Shown: positions 52,374 to 64,000 of the stretch, piece after piece
Position numbering within the stretch: position 1 is the first letter of the stretch
Layout of the letters: each line of letters opens with the position of its first letter
From: Solanum dulcamara
Lineage: Eukaryota > Streptophyta > Magnoliopsida > Solanales > Solanaceae
Assembly (NCBI RefSeq): GCF_947179165.1
Contig: NC_077243.1
Location: forward strand, 55,373,501 to 55,437,500
DNA: 64,000 nucleotides
Direction: 5' to 3'
Translations under genes and position numbers: made by a program
The notes under the pieces: generated by a model
The model's input: the letters and a program-made list of their open reading frames with translations, nothing else
The model's database searches: none
Told to the model about the DNA's origin: nothing

Positions 52374-54554
52374 CATATAAGAGACATAACTCAATATTTT
52401 TAAAAAATACTCAAATAAATAAACGGAGCACCGTCTGACTAGTCCATGAAGCCCAAGTACTAACTCTGAATAGGTATAAGGACAGTCCCACTACTACCTC
52501 AAAAATGTAATACTAATACTAAAATGAAAGACTGAAATAAGACTCAAGAGCGCCTCTAAATGGAAAGAGGTCTCACTAAAATTTGGATGGAAACTCGATT
52601 TTTAACGATGCGCCTGTTGAGGATCTTTATCACTTGTGTTTGCATTAAAAAATGATGCAGTGCCAAATGACAAAAGTACATGAAATGTAAAATAGCTAAA
52701 AGCAACCTTACTCAAAGATACCCAACTCAAGGATTCAACTCTTAAAATAGCTCAACTCAATAAAGCTTGCAACAATGGTAAGAAAATGCTTTAAAAGATA
52801 TAAATAAATAAATAAATAAGTGCAACTTTGTGTATAAAAATATAATATTTTTCTCTTGGAAAGTTTCTCTAACCAACAACCATCACTATGAGTCTCGTAC
52901 AACGTTCTGACCACGTTTTCAGAGCCATTCTATACCTTGCCAGCGCATAGGACAACAACTCAACTATGGATCCATCTAAAAATCCTCTTTTGGGACTATG
53001 AGGAGTCGCCGAAATGAACGGTACGACTATCTATGCTGGCACCATAGGTTATGGGGTTGGAGTTATCTAAAATCATACCTAAATTGGTGCTTAATACTAC
53101 TCTCAAAAATAGCTTTACTCTGCTCATATCTTAAGTGAGTGTATTTACTCAACTAACTCATTTAGTCTCTTTTGGACTTAGCTCAAAACTCAACTTTTCT
53201 CAACTCATCTCTTCTCTTTAAGAAAGATATAATCTCAACTCAATAACACATTTAAAAATATAATTTAACTTCTCAACTCAATCTCAAAAAGATATTTAAG
53301 TGTAATAATACTCAACTCATTTATACTCAAAATTCTCATGCTCAAAATAATAATTAAGAGACTTCTCATACTTAACTTAACTCTTGCTCAAACTCTTTCT
53401 CATTTAAAGATGAAAATATATCATGCTTTAAGCTCAACCAATGCATAAAATATTTAGTGCAAAAACACAATTAGAGTTCATGTGAATGTAGACATGAACG
53501 TAAATCTCAAGAACTCAACTTATGCAAATCATGAACGTATATTTACATATATACAATAACTCAATAGAATTTATATAGATATCTCAAGAATTTAAATTTA
53601 TCGGAGTTGAAACTCAACCTTAAACTCAAATCAATTGAATGAACATGTAGGGCACGTGGACGAACTTAGTTCAATATTCTGATAAGCCTTATATACTTGG
53701 AATTCCAAAGATCTAGACAGAACTCAAAGAAATCACTTGAAACACTTGAACCCTAGCTTTTCCTCTTCTCCCTAATTCTTGATCTCAAATGATTCTAAGT
53801 TTTAATGAGAGACAAACCCCATTGGGTAATGATAAGGGACTAATTTTAGTCCCAAAATGACTTGGGTTAAGTTTGGGAAAGGTGGGAAAAAGACTAGAAT
53901 GACGCTCATTAAATTGAGTCTGGGCTGCTCCAGGCCCCTTTCCTATGGATCGTAGGACCATGGGTTCCCTCTCATAGAACTAGGGGTCCAATTATTGGAC
54001 CCACTGGAAATTGGGCAAGTGGGTCTATGACAAATTTTTACGGGTCATAGACTCCAAGATGGGCCGTAAGGGACCATCCGTTGAACTTGATTGGGATTTG
54101 AGCTTGGGTTCTACGGACCTCTTTCTACGGTCCATGTAACTTCCTACGGGTTGTAAGACCCATTCGTAGGAACCTTGTGCGCATTCCAGTAGCTACTGGA
54201 ATGAGACACTAAGTCTATAATCGATTCTTACAAGCCTTAGGACCTTTTACAGCCCATAACTATGGCTTGTAGAAAGGGTCTCAAGTCCTGAAGATTTTAC
54301 TAAGTCTTGGGGGACCCTATAAGTCCCACCTATGACTCGTAGGATCTCCTATGGGTTGTAAATTCCCACTCATAGCAAAAAACCTGAGTTTTTGAATTTT
54401 TGGCTGTCCAGGGATTTTACGAACCCCTCTTTACGACTCATAGAACCTTCTATGGGCCATAGAGCAAGTTGTAAACCACTAGCAACTTACCCTTATCAAC
54501 TTTTTCTCTTTTTTCTCGAACTTGATTTAGGCTAGAATAGTATGAGGTGTTACA
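52160..54554 (-). repeat. Element H left (3') LTR, 2395 bp
   Basis: 'tgtcaagcctcgag' to 'gaggtgttaca'. Shares with the right LTR the blocks 'tccatgaagcc', 'gcgcctctaaatggaaagag' and 'ccatctaaaa(a/g)tcctctt'. Contains an (AT)n run at 52338-52366 that is only a few units long at the matching place in the right LTR (59604-59614). From about 53930 on it has palindromic words ('ctacggtccatg', 'cctatgactcgtagg' type). Confidence 0.78.
52338..52366. repeat. (AT)n microsatellite in element H left LTR
   Basis: About 14 AT units, followed by 'acacatacatata'. The right LTR has only 'gtatatatataag' at this place, so the run expanded after insertion or the LTRs come from different copies. Confidence 0.9.
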
Positions 54555-54634
54555 ATATCTCCCCCTTGAGATCATTCTTCCTCGAATGATGACCAAGCTA
54601 AGAATTTCTCAAGGCACAAATACAATGCAAGAAC

Positions 54635-56340
54635 TTAAAGACTTAACCTCAATAATAACTCAGAGATAGGAATATGACTATTACCTTCAACATCAACACT
54701 AGGAGGAACGAATAGATGCAAGTACTTGTCTTTCATATCCTCCCCGTCTTCCCATATAACCTCCTCAATAAATTGGTTTCTCCACAAGAATTTGACTGAA
54801 GAGACCTCCTTGGTCCTCAATTTACTAACCTGCCAATCAAACATTTGGACATGAATCTCCTCATAAGACAATCTATCTTTCACTCTAATGTTTTCTGTAG
54901 GAACAATGAGTGAAGGATCTCCCAATCATTTCTTAAGCATGGAGATATGGAACACTGGATGAATGACATCTAACTCTGATGGAAGCTCTAATTCATAGGA
55001 GACATTGTTGACTCTCTTTATAATCTGGTAAGGACCAATGTATCGGGGACTCAACTTTTCTTTCTTCCCAAATCTCATGAAACCTTTCATAGGCAAAACT
55101 TTCAAATACATCAAATCATTTACCTCAAGCTCCAAGTCTCTTCTCCTAATATCAATGTTGGACTTTTGACAACTTTTCACAGTATTCAACCTCTCTTGAA
55201 TGATCTTCACTTTCTCCATAGCCTGATGAAAAAAGTTTGACCCTATCAACTCAGCTTTACGAACTTCGAATTAACCAATTGGCGATCTACATCTTTTCCC
55301 ATAAAGAGCCTTATAAGGAGCTATTTGAATACTCAAATAAAAACTATTATTATAAGAAAATTCAATAAGCAGTAAGTGTTTATTCCAATTACCTTTGAAG
55401 TCGATAAAACAAGCTCTCAACATATCCTCAAGAGTGAATTGTATGTTCCGCCTGACCATCTGTTTGAGGATGGAAAACGGTACTAAGATTTACTTTCGAA
55501 CCCAAACCTATCTAAAATTACTTCCAAACCTGTGCAGTGAATTATGTACCTTTGTCTGAGATGATACACAAGGAAACTCCATGCAATTGACTATCTCTAT
55601 AATTTACAATCTTGCATAATCCTCAACTAAATTCATAGTGTTAACGGGCAAAAAGTGGGCCGATTTGGTTATCCTATCTATAATCACCAAAATAGAGTCA
55701 TGTTGTCTGTAAGACCATGGTAAACCTGAAATGAAGTCCATATTTATCATCTCCTACTTCCACTCTGGAAACTCTATATTTTAAGCTACACCACAAGGCC
55801 TTTGATGCTCAACTTTGACTTGTTGTAAATTCGGGCACTTGGACACAAAATATGCAGTTTCTCTCTTCATACTATTCCACCAATATACTTCTCTCAAGTC
55901 ATGGTAAATCTTAGTAGATCCCTAATGAATCGAATATCTAGAGGTATGGGCCTCTGCCATGATTCTTTCTTAATTTCCATCAATACTCGGAACACACAAT
56001 CTTCCTTGATATCTCAACATTCCATCTCCATTTTTGGCAAAAGTCATCACCTTATGTTTGTGAACATCTTCTTTTAATTGAAGGATAATAGAGTCTTGGT
56101 CTTTTTTTCCTTCATCTCAACAACTAGTGAAGACTCAACCCTATTCTGAACAATAACACCTCCCTTATCAGAGTCCACAAGATGAACTCCTAGATGTGCA
56201 AGTCTATGCACTTCCTTTGCCAACTCTTTCTTATCTTGCTCAACATGAGCAGTACTCCCCATGTACAACCTACTAAGAACATCAACAACTCATATCATAA
56301 TCCTTGAGCAACTCAAGCCATATCCTCTATCTCAGGTTCA
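54635..56340 (-). pseudogene. Element H integrase and chromodomain-like tail
   Basis: Minus strand. 56268-56074 gives the linker ('STAHVEQDKKELAKEVHRLA'). 56070-55460 holds the zinc-binding domain and core in broken frames. 55459-55271 gives '[20 protein letters not shown]' and '[12 protein letters not shown]'. 55249-54926 gives 'MKGFMRFGKKEKLSPRYIGP' and 'ELDVIHPVFHISMLKK'. 54925-54635 gives the tail 'SSVKFLWRNQFIEEVIWEDG'. The order is normal; several stops. Confidence 0.84.
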
Positions 56341-57480
56341 ACTCTTTTTGACTAAACATAAACTATAAGCTCTTGTGATCGGTGAACATATTTACATACA
56401 CACCATAGAGATAATGACACTAAATACTGAGAGCAAATACTACTGCTCTTCACTCTAGATCACGAGTCGAATAATTCCTCTCATGGACCTTAAGTTGTCT
56501 GGAAGCATAATTTATAACCTTGCCTTTCTATATCAAAACACAACCAATCTAACTCTGTATGCATCACAATAAATGAAGAAAACATTTGTTCCCTCGAGTA
56601 GGGACAAAATTAGAGCAATAGTCAATCTTTTTTTCACCTCTTGGAAACTTTTCTCACAAAAATTTGACCATTGAAGGTTAATCTTCTTATGAGTCAACTT
56701 AGTCAATGGAGATAATATGGATGAAAATCCTTCAACAAACCTCCTATAGTAACTAGCCAAAGCCAAGAAACTTCTTATATTTGTCGATAATGTGGGTCTG
56801 GGCCAGCTCTTAACAACTTCAATCTTTTGCGAATCTACTTGAATACCATCACCAGAAATAATATTTCCTAAAAATGTTACAGATGCAAGCCAAATCTCAC
56901 ACTTCGAAAACTTAGCATACAACTCCTTTTCTTTGAGTATTTGGAGAATAATTCTGAAATGGTTGGAATACTCCTCCTCATTTTTTGAATATATCAGAAT
57001 GTCGTCGATAAGCACGATAACGAACATGTCTAAGTACAGCTTGAAAAATCTATTCATGAGGTCCAAAAATATTGTAGGAGCATTAGTTAAACCTAAGGAC
57101 ATAACTAGGAACTCATATTGACTATATCTGGTTCTAAAGGTTGTCTTCAAAATGTCACTTTCTCTCACTTTTAACTAATGGTAGCCTGATTTGAGGTCTA
57201 TCTTGAAGAAATAAGTGGCACTATGAAATTGGTCAAACAAGTCATCGTAAGAGGGTACTTATTCTTTAAAATAATATTGTTCAACTGGCGGTAGTCAATA
57301 CACATCTTCAAAGAACCATCTTTATTTTGCACGAATAGGACAGGAGTGCCCCATGGTGAGACACTCGGCCTAATAAATCCCTTATCTAAGATACCTTTCA
57401 ACTATTTTTTCAACTCTTTTAAGTATGATAGAGACATTCTATATGGAAGAATAGAGATAGTTTGAGTATCGGGAAGAACA
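56341..57480 (-). pseudogene. Element H reverse transcriptase / RNase H
   Basis: The 211-residue minus frame 57168-56533 is the longest coding frame in the window: '[20 protein letters not shown]', the catalytic '[19 protein letters not shown]' (Phe replaced by Leu before IDD; both Asp present), '[12 protein letters not shown]', '[17 protein letters not shown]' and the start of RNase H ('FIYCDAY'). 57401-57198 has '[20 protein letters not shown]'. RNase H continues in broken frames to about 56341. The + frame 56933-57121 is a shadow. Confidence 0.88.
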
Positions 57481-58080
57481 TCTATTCTGAAGTCTTATCT
57501 CCCTATTAGGAGGAACTCTAGGTAAATCCTTAAGAAAGACTTCTGGAAACTCACTTACAACTGAAACTGACTGAAGGGATGGTGTCTCCATACTATCATC
57601 TCTGACTCAAACAACGTAGTAGATACACCCCTTAGAGACTAACTTTTAGGCCATAAAGTATGAAATGAATAGACCCTTAGGCAAAGCTGGACTGCCTTTC
57701 CACTCAATAACTGGCTCATTCTGAAACTATAACTCGACGACTTAGGTTCTAAGGCACGACAAACATAAAGTCAGTCCACACTATGAATGACATTGAAGTC
57801 TCTCATTTCTAACTCAACTAAGTATGCATAGGTATATTTATGATAGATAGACACAATACAATCTCGATAAACTCTTTTTGCTAGAATAGACTCACCAGCA
57901 GGAGTAGAAACACTGAATTGTTCTAAGAGTTGTTCAGGAAGGATTCCAAATTTAATACCTACTTAAGAAGTGACAAAAGATAAAGTAGCACCTGGATCAA
58001 GTAATGCATAAACATCATGAGAAAAGACTCAATGCATACTAGTGACAACATTTGGTGAGTTCTCTTAGTCGTGTCAAATT
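57481..58080 (-). pseudogene. Element H aspartic protease region
   Basis: Minus-strand broken frames give 'DVYALLDPGATLSFVTS' (about 58017-57967), an active-site segment of the lineage with DPGA intact, then a stop, 'LPEQLLEQFSVSTPAGESIL', 'AKRVYRDCIV' and 'LVELEMRDFNVIHSVDWL' down to 57770. The linker to reverse transcriptase follows ('VSVVSEFPEVF' type, near 57540). Confidence 0.72.
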
Positions 58081-59100
58081 GCCATAGCATATAGATAGTT
58101 TGGACTTGTTCCTTCTCCTGAAGTAGAACCTCTCTGTTTATCTATATTTAACGGTGCTGCCAAAGAATATTAGTCTTTGTTGCCCTCATTATCTTGATTC
58201 AAAATTGGGAATTCTTTTATAAAATTACCTAACTGCCCACACTTGTAACCCCCATTGGTTCTGACAAGACACTCTTCTGAAATAAGGCCTCTTACACTTA
58301 CTACAAGGCAGCTTATGTGAAGAACTCTAGATCATACTTTCCTAGGGTTGAGAGACTTGAACTCTAAAATTCTTGTTACCTTGAGACCTCTGGTCATTTC
58401 TATTATTAGCTGCAGGTGCACTTGCTGAAGATGGCGTATAACTAGAAGATCTTTTCTGAAAGAAAGAGCGGTAGCTATTTCCACCCTTCTGATGGTTTGA
58501 TTTATAACCTGTGGACTTAGCTTTCTTGCTCTGGTGCTCTTCCCTATCTTTTTTCTTGTTCTCTTCAACTTTCTAGGTATACACCATGAGTCTAGAGCTA
58601 TCCATATATGAAATCAACAAGGCTACTTGAAACTTCTTCTTCACATGTCTGCCCAAGCCAGAAACAAACTTCCTCATCTTAGCTTTCATATCGGGAACCA
58701 TCTCCAGAGCATATCTGGACAACCAAATAAACTTGAGGCCATACTCCTTAATAGTCACCCCCTCCATCTTCAGATTCACAAACTCCTCTACCTTTGCCTC
58801 TCTTAGCTCTCGCAGAAAGAAATGGTCTAAGAATGCATTTTTAAACTCATCCCAGACTGATAGCTCAAAATCCTCACTTCGACTTTCCTCCCATTGGTTG
58901 TACCATACATTAGCAATATCCTTCAACTAATAGAAGACAAGTTCAAATCCCTCTACCTCAGTATCATACATTGCTTTCAAGATCTTCTACATGTCATCAA
59001 TAAAATTTTGAGGATCCTGCTCAAATCTGGACCTACTGAAGATGGATCTTGAGAACTAGAGCTCAAAATAGAGGTACTCCGATGTAACGACTATGCAACC
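58081..59100 (-). pseudogene. Element H gag
   Basis: The minus frame 58926-58573 has 'DIANVWYNQWEESRSEDFE', 'FLDHFFLRELREAKVEEFVN' and 'LKFIWLSRYALEMVPDMKAK', the gag core. 58568-58332 is the basic linker. Near 58290-58230 the zinc knuckle reads 'GYKCGQLGNFIKEF', so only one of the four ligands (Cys) is left. The part before 58926 is broken ('LQFELQFSRSIFSRSRFEQD' region not in one frame). Confidence 0.8.
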
Positions 59101-59418
59101 ATTAACTAGGTGAGCATAGAGATAGTTCTCAAAAATTCAGCCTCCAAAATCATAGCAGGCTGGGCAATTTGTGGAACCTCTAACTTAAGGTACTTTTAGA
59201 AGGCATGATATGAAATCCTAAAACACATGAATTAGAAGAAGATTTCATAGAGTTAAACTCTATAACACGAACTAGAGTATGAAAGAAATGAAACATTTCC
59301 TAAAAGTCCCATAACCTCTCTATTATATATGTGGCGCACTTCACACTAATAAGAAGGACTCTACTAGACTCGACTTCATAGACATCCTAGGACTCTTGAA
59401 ATCTATGCTCTAAAACCA
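59101..59418 (-). other. Element H leader and primer binding site
   Basis: The leader contains 'gtggcgcacttcacactaat' (59331), the block shared with elements A and B. The primer site at 59406-59418 reads 'tggttttagagca' on the minus strand, a decayed initiator tRNA-Met complement. Confidence 0.65.
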
Positions 59419-59422
59419 AGTT

Positions 59423-62400
59423 TGTTACGCCTTGAGTCAAGACCCTAGGTGTGGCCGACACTTAGAAACCATTACTAGTTCCCAAGCAAGCCCTTGGCCT
59501 GGCTGACTTATTAAGCAAAAGACTTACTCAAGAACAACATACTCAGATGGGAAATTTAAGTATAAACAAAATCAACAATCTCAGTTTACAACTCAAAGAT
59601 CGTATATATATAAGAGACATAACTCAATATCTTCAAAACATACTCAAATGAATAAACTGAGCATTGTCTGACTAGTCCATGAAGCCTCTAAGAACTGACT
59701 CTGAATAGGTACTAGGACAGTCCCATGACTAAATCAAAAATGTAATACTAATATTGAAATGAAATAGTAGAATAAGACTCAAGAGCGCCTCTAAATGGAA
59801 AGAGGTCTCACCAAAAGTTGGATGGAAACTCGATCTTCAATGATGCGCCTGTTAAGGATCTCTATCACTTGTGTCTGCATAAAAAATAATGCAGTATCAA
59901 ATGGCATCAGTACATGGAATGCATAGTATGTAAAATAACTAAAAGGAAACTTATTCAAAGATGCTCAACTCAAGAATTCAACTCTTAAAATAGCTCAACT
60001 CAATAAAGCATGCAACAATGGTACGAAAATGCTTTAAAAGATATAAATACATAAATAAATGTAACTCTGTGTATAAAAATATAATAATTTTCTCTTGGAG
60101 AGTTTCTCTAATCGATAACCATCACTATGAGTCTCTACAACGTTTTGACCACATTTCCAGAGCCATTCTATATCTTGCCAGGGCATAGGACAACAACTCA
60201 ACTATGGATCCATCTAAAAGTCCTCTTTTGGGATTGTGATAACGCTCAAAGTACACTTATTATGCTTCAGAGTGTAGGCGGTCGTTAGCAATATAAACCC
60301 AATGTATGCAGTCGGGGTCGAATCCCACAAGGAACGGTTAGGAATAGATTTCAATCAAGAAGTAAAAATGTGTTCTAGACTTTTTAGTGTAAAAACAAGT
60401 GAATTATAACATAAATTAAATCTATAAATTTAATTATCAAAGTTCTGAAAGTTAACTAGATTCAAAATCAATACAAGCAATGCTAATTTAGTTGTAATAA
60501 GGTATAAAGGACTTCTAGGGTAGGTGTATAGTTAATTATATTATTCGGATAAGGGTAAATGCACATCTCAATTTCATTAATTGTCAATGGATAGGTAAAA
60601 ATCAAGCAATCGTATGAAAAACATCTCTCGATCGCTAGTCATTTATCGATGCTAGCTCTCTTAAGCATAGATAGGGGGTATTAACACAACTAATCCGATC
60701 CTTACAAAAACCTCCTATCTCGAGCAATATTACAATTGATATGTTCAAATCAACAATCAACGGCTATTTGTTAATCTAACCACTTCAAATCACCCTCTCG
60801 GGCTGACATGAAGATCTAACCTAGACATATGCTTGCAACTATAAATCATAACTGAAATATGTCAAATTAACAAAACTCATATCAAATTAATGATTCTTGA
60901 GCTGAATACAAAAACCCAAATCCTAAAATAACAAATTAACTACATAAGCACCCCCTATAGAAGTATGGGGTTTAACTACACATTGAGAAATTAAAAAGAG
61001 TTTTACCAAAGTAATTGTCCTCCATTCAATTCAGCAAGTTAACAACTTCAAATCACAATGCCTAAAACTAAAATCTCAAAAACAAAATCAAAACCCCAAG
61101 ATAGATTCAAGGTTCTTGTCTCTGAGACTTAGTAGTGAAAAACTGCCTCATTTGCCTTTGAAAACTCTATTTATATGTGTGCAAAAATTTAAGATAAACT
61201 ATTAATTAGGACCACTTTGGCGACGTTAGTCGCTCTCGCTGAAATGGTCGGTGAGCCACCTTTCAGTTCTTTTCCTTGCTTTCTAGAGCATTTCTCCTTC
61301 AGTTCATGATCTCCAATTTGGCGAGCTCGATATCTCGCGCCGACAAGTTTGGGAGTCGCCTTTTTTGCCTCTTGCATAGTTCTTCAGTCGCTTTCTTTCC
61401 CTGAAGTTCTAATCTTTTGGGCGAGCTCAGACAAGCTCGCGTTACTGATTTGCAAGTCGCCGAGTGTCTTACCTGCTCGCCTTTATGATGTTCCTTTGAT
61501 GCTTATTTTCTAATGGCTTTTAGGTGAGCACAATGCAATTCACCCATATCAACTTGGCAAATTGCCGAATTACATTTTCTTTGCCAAACTGCTTAAGTTG
61601 TTAGCCTTGAGTTTTGATACGATTGGTTAACTGTTGTCGCATTTGGCGACTCGCAAATATCTCTTTGTGTGGTTCAACTTTTATTTTGCTCAATTTTGTC
61701 CCTTTTTATCTCTTTTCTTCAATATTTAGGTTATGACTGATCCTCAACTCCTTGCATCTATAAATGATCACTTTAGAGTTAGTTTTGAACTTAGCAAAGG
61801 CAAAGAGGACACTAATTTCTTGCATTTTGAGCTATAAATGAGTCCAAATTCTCGACTCATCAAACTGTGAGGAGTCGCAAAATGAATGGTACAATCCTAT
61901 CTATTCTAGCGCCATAGGTTATGGGGTTGGAGTTATCTAAACTCGTACCCAAATTGGTGCTTGATACTACTCCCAAAAATATATTTACTTTGCTCATATC
62001 TTAAGTGAGTGTATTTACTCAACTAACTCATTTAGTCTTTTTGGACTTAGCTCAAACCTCGACTTTTCTCAACTCATATCTTCTCTTTAAGATAGATATA
62101 ATCTCAACTCAATAACACATTTAAAAATATAATTTAACTTCTCAAATCAATATCAAAATAGATGTTTAAGTGTAATAATACTCATTTCATTTATGCTCAA
62201 AATACTCATGCTCAAATATAACTAAGAGACTTCTCAAACTTAACTTAACTCATGCTCAAACTCTTTCTCATTTAAAGATGAAAATATATCATGCTTTAAG
62301 CTCAACCAATGCATACAATATTTAATGCAAAAACTCAATTAGGTTTCATGTGAATGTAGACATGAATGTAAATCTTAAAAACTCAACTCATGAAAATCAT

Positions 62401-63449
62401 CAAAGTATATTTAGATATATTCAAGAACTCAATAAAATTAAGATAAATAGCTCAATAATTTACTTTATCGAAATTGAAACTCAAAACTCACCTTTACTTG
62501 ACTGTATGAAGATGTAGGAAACAAGGAAGAACTTAGTCCAACATTATGATAGTCTTACATACCTGATTATGGAACTATTGGACAGAAAGATTTGGTGGAG
62601 ACTTGATTTAAGTTGAGCCTAAGGAAGAACTTTAGCTTTCTTGGACGAAATATTTGATCTTGGAATCTTGGCGCTTGATCTTGAGAAAAGAAACTCTTTT
62701 ATGGAGTTCTTAGAGTGGAAGAACTTGGGAAAACCTTGGATGGAATGCTTCTCTTGATTCTTGAACTTTTTGACTTGAAAGCTTTAGGGTTCTTGATGGA
62801 GAAGAGGAACCCTAAGTGAGTTTTGAGAGAATTTCTTGAGACTTGGATGTTTAGATTGATGATTATGAGAGAAAAACTAGTTAGTTGAATAATATACTCC
62901 TTTTAAACATCCAAAAAGGAGTTAAAATAGGATTAAAAGATTTTGGAAAGGACCAAACTAACCTTAGAAGATGTGCAAGAAGTTTTTGGAAAAAAATGCA
63001 ATAAAATTTCACGGATGGCTTCACCGTCTGTCAAAACTTCTACTGGTCATATAACATGTCCATAAGAATTGAATTGTTTGATAGGGATTCACTAAAATGG
63101 GCATAACAGTTTACTTCGAATTCCAAATGAGGCAAAATAGCACGTTAGAAAGAAGATTCACAGACCTTTAATTTAATAGGTTATTAGACATCTAAATCTT
63201 TATATTCTAGGAGATATGATTGTTTGAAGTTGATCCAAGTAAAATCATATATCGAAACTCAATCGATACGAAAGCTTTCAACTCAACTTTTTTCTAGAGG
63301 ATTCTTATGACCCTAATACACATCAAATACACATCAAACACTTAAGAATCGATCCTAACACTTATATATAATTAAAATTATTAGGTTTGGGCTTACACCC
63401 ATATGAAGAATGGTTTGGATTTTAACTTAAAATTTATTGGGGTGTTACA
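59423..63449 (-). repeat. Element H right (5') LTR, interrupted by a solo LTR
   Basis: 'tgttacgccttgag' to 'ggggtgttaca'. It matches the left LTR to about 62580 and then diverges completely (62600-63449 against 53740-54554), apart from the terminal 'ggtgttaca'. The palindromic words found in that part of the left LTR are missing. A nested solo LTR occupies 60237-61862. Confidence 0.72.
60237..61862. mobile_element. Solo LTR nested in element H (1626 bp)
   Basis: 'tgataacgctcaaagtacac' to 'ctcgactcatca', TG..CA ends, with GATTG (60232-60236) and AACTG (61863-61867); the original site was probably GACTG, each copy changed by one transition. The element's left LTR has 'gggactatgaggagtcgcc' uninterrupted at this place. 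The LTR type ('gataacgctcaaa...ggggtcgaatcccacaagg') is unlike the others in the window, so it belongs to another LTR retrotransposon family. Its 61190-61500 part repeats 'gagtcgcc' and 'gcgagctc' words. The minus frame 61189-61377 is not a gene. Confidence 0.72.
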
Positions 63450-64000
63450 ATACCATATCAATAATGATCTCTGAGAAGCCAAACTTTATTTGAAAATTTT
63501 TAATTAGGAAAATCCATGATACCCTATCATATGTTTTTTTCATGTCTAGTTACACAACAACATTCTGCTATATTCTCTGTGATGCTTCTCCCCTTCATAA
63601 AACTAATTTGATTCAATTAGATTAAATTAGGTAGAATCCTCCCAATTATTTCATGTAACATCCTGGACATAATTTTATTGGCAAAAGTACTTAGGCTTAT
63701 GAGCCTTAGATTTGTGAAAGTTTTGATATTTTTCTTTTTTGGAATTAGAACTAGGTTTGTATGTGTTATGAGTCTTTCGAGATTATGACCACAAAAGAAA
63801 GCCCAGGCCATTTTGGTAATGTCTTCTCCAATAATATTTCCAACATTTCTGAAAAGCGATTTAGAAAAACCATCCGGCCAACTTGAGTTATCTCTATTCA
63901 AATCACAAACCATTGTCTTTACATCTTCTATTCTTGTCAATCTCATCATTTCTTTATTTTGATCCTGTGATATCAAGTTAGCAATGTTGTCAAACATTTC
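63450..64000 (-). pseudogene. L1-type LINE reverse transcriptase fragment
   Basis: The minus frame 63997-63617 (126 residues) has 'SSWPDGFSKSLFRNVGNIIG', 'FTNLRLISLSTFANKIMSRM' and 'HTNLVLIPKK', the N-terminal half of plant L1-type reverse transcriptase. After frame changes it continues with 'FMKGRSITENI' (about 63605-63570) and 'TYDRVSW...FGFSEIIIDMV' (63530-63450). There element H's LTR interrupts it, before the catalytic FADD-type motif. The 5' part is outside the window. Confidence 0.85.

Larger units (their letters stand above)
52160..63449 (-). mobile_element. Element H: Ty3/gypsy retrotransposon (minus strand), probably chimeric
   Basis: Left LTR 52160-54554, polypurine tract at 54557-54567 (+ strand 'tctcccccttga'), coding remnants 54635-59050, leader, primer site 59406-59418 and right LTR 59423-63449. 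Minus-strand order is gag, protease, reverse transcriptase, RNase H, integrase, tail. The left and right flanks (GTAGG, ATACC) do not match, the right flank is a LINE while the left flank is an LTR piece, and the two LTRs agree only in their first 1.5 kb. H is therefore likely a product of recombination between two related elements. Confidence 0.75.

Noticed and set aside
56533..57168. A host gene, since this is the longest frame (211 residues)
   Set aside because: It is gypsy reverse transcriptase (IDD motif and flanking blocks), with gag, protease and integrase remnants in the right order around it.

Overview
This is a 64 kb piece of a repeat-rich plant nuclear genome, most probably from a Solanaceae species (tomato, potato, pepper or tobacco group; I cannot fix the genus). 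The signs are Ty3/gypsy elements primed by initiator tRNA-Met whose LTRs end in TCGTGACA/TCTTACA, tRNA-derived SINEs resembling the SolS type, RTE LINE tails with (GTT)n ends, Stowaway and Tourist MITEs, and one gene with plant-type introns.

The only intact host gene lies on the + strand at 36662-48525. Its ten exons join in frame with GT..AG introns to a 334-residue WD40 protein of the SWD2/WDR82 family, called S2L/APRF1 in Arabidopsis, a subunit of the COMPASS-like H3K4 methyltransferase complex. Its introns have collected insertions whose ends can be read: two Stowaway MITEs, a MITE nested in one of them, a Tourist MITE, a SINE with a 16-bp target duplication, a second antisense SINE, a 62-bp LINE 3' tail with a 13-bp target duplication, and a 2554-bp solo LTR with a perfect 5-bp duplication. 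Inside that solo LTR lies a mitochondrial DNA piece that ends in codons 1-38 of cytochrome b (cob).

Left of the gene, 1-36.2 kb is a stack of nested Ty3/gypsy elements. An old antisense gag of one lineage (35719-36240 and 582-987) is split by element B (minus strand, 988-35718). B carries element A in its integrase (minus, 3667-11560) and element C in its 5' LTR (plus, 16254-35401). C carries two solo LTRs (D, 20379-22496; E, 23771-27188) and a rearranged, partly duplicated element F (28938-34832). Insertion boundaries are supported by TG..CA ends (some decayed) and 5-bp target duplications; all five duplications on this side differ by exactly one transition. Every coding region here is broken by stops and frameshifts.

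Right of the gene are a terminal-inverted-repeat element (49121-50760) holding a truncated RTE LINE, a short stretch resembling a plant promoter and first exon (51090-51540) cut off by an LTR piece, gypsy element H (minus, 52160-63449) with another solo LTR inside one of its LTRs, and an L1-type LINE fragment (63450-64000, minus) running off the window. H appears chimeric: its two LTRs match only in their first part and its flanks do not match.

All recognition is from reading the sequence and from memory of the protein families; no alignment or database search was run.
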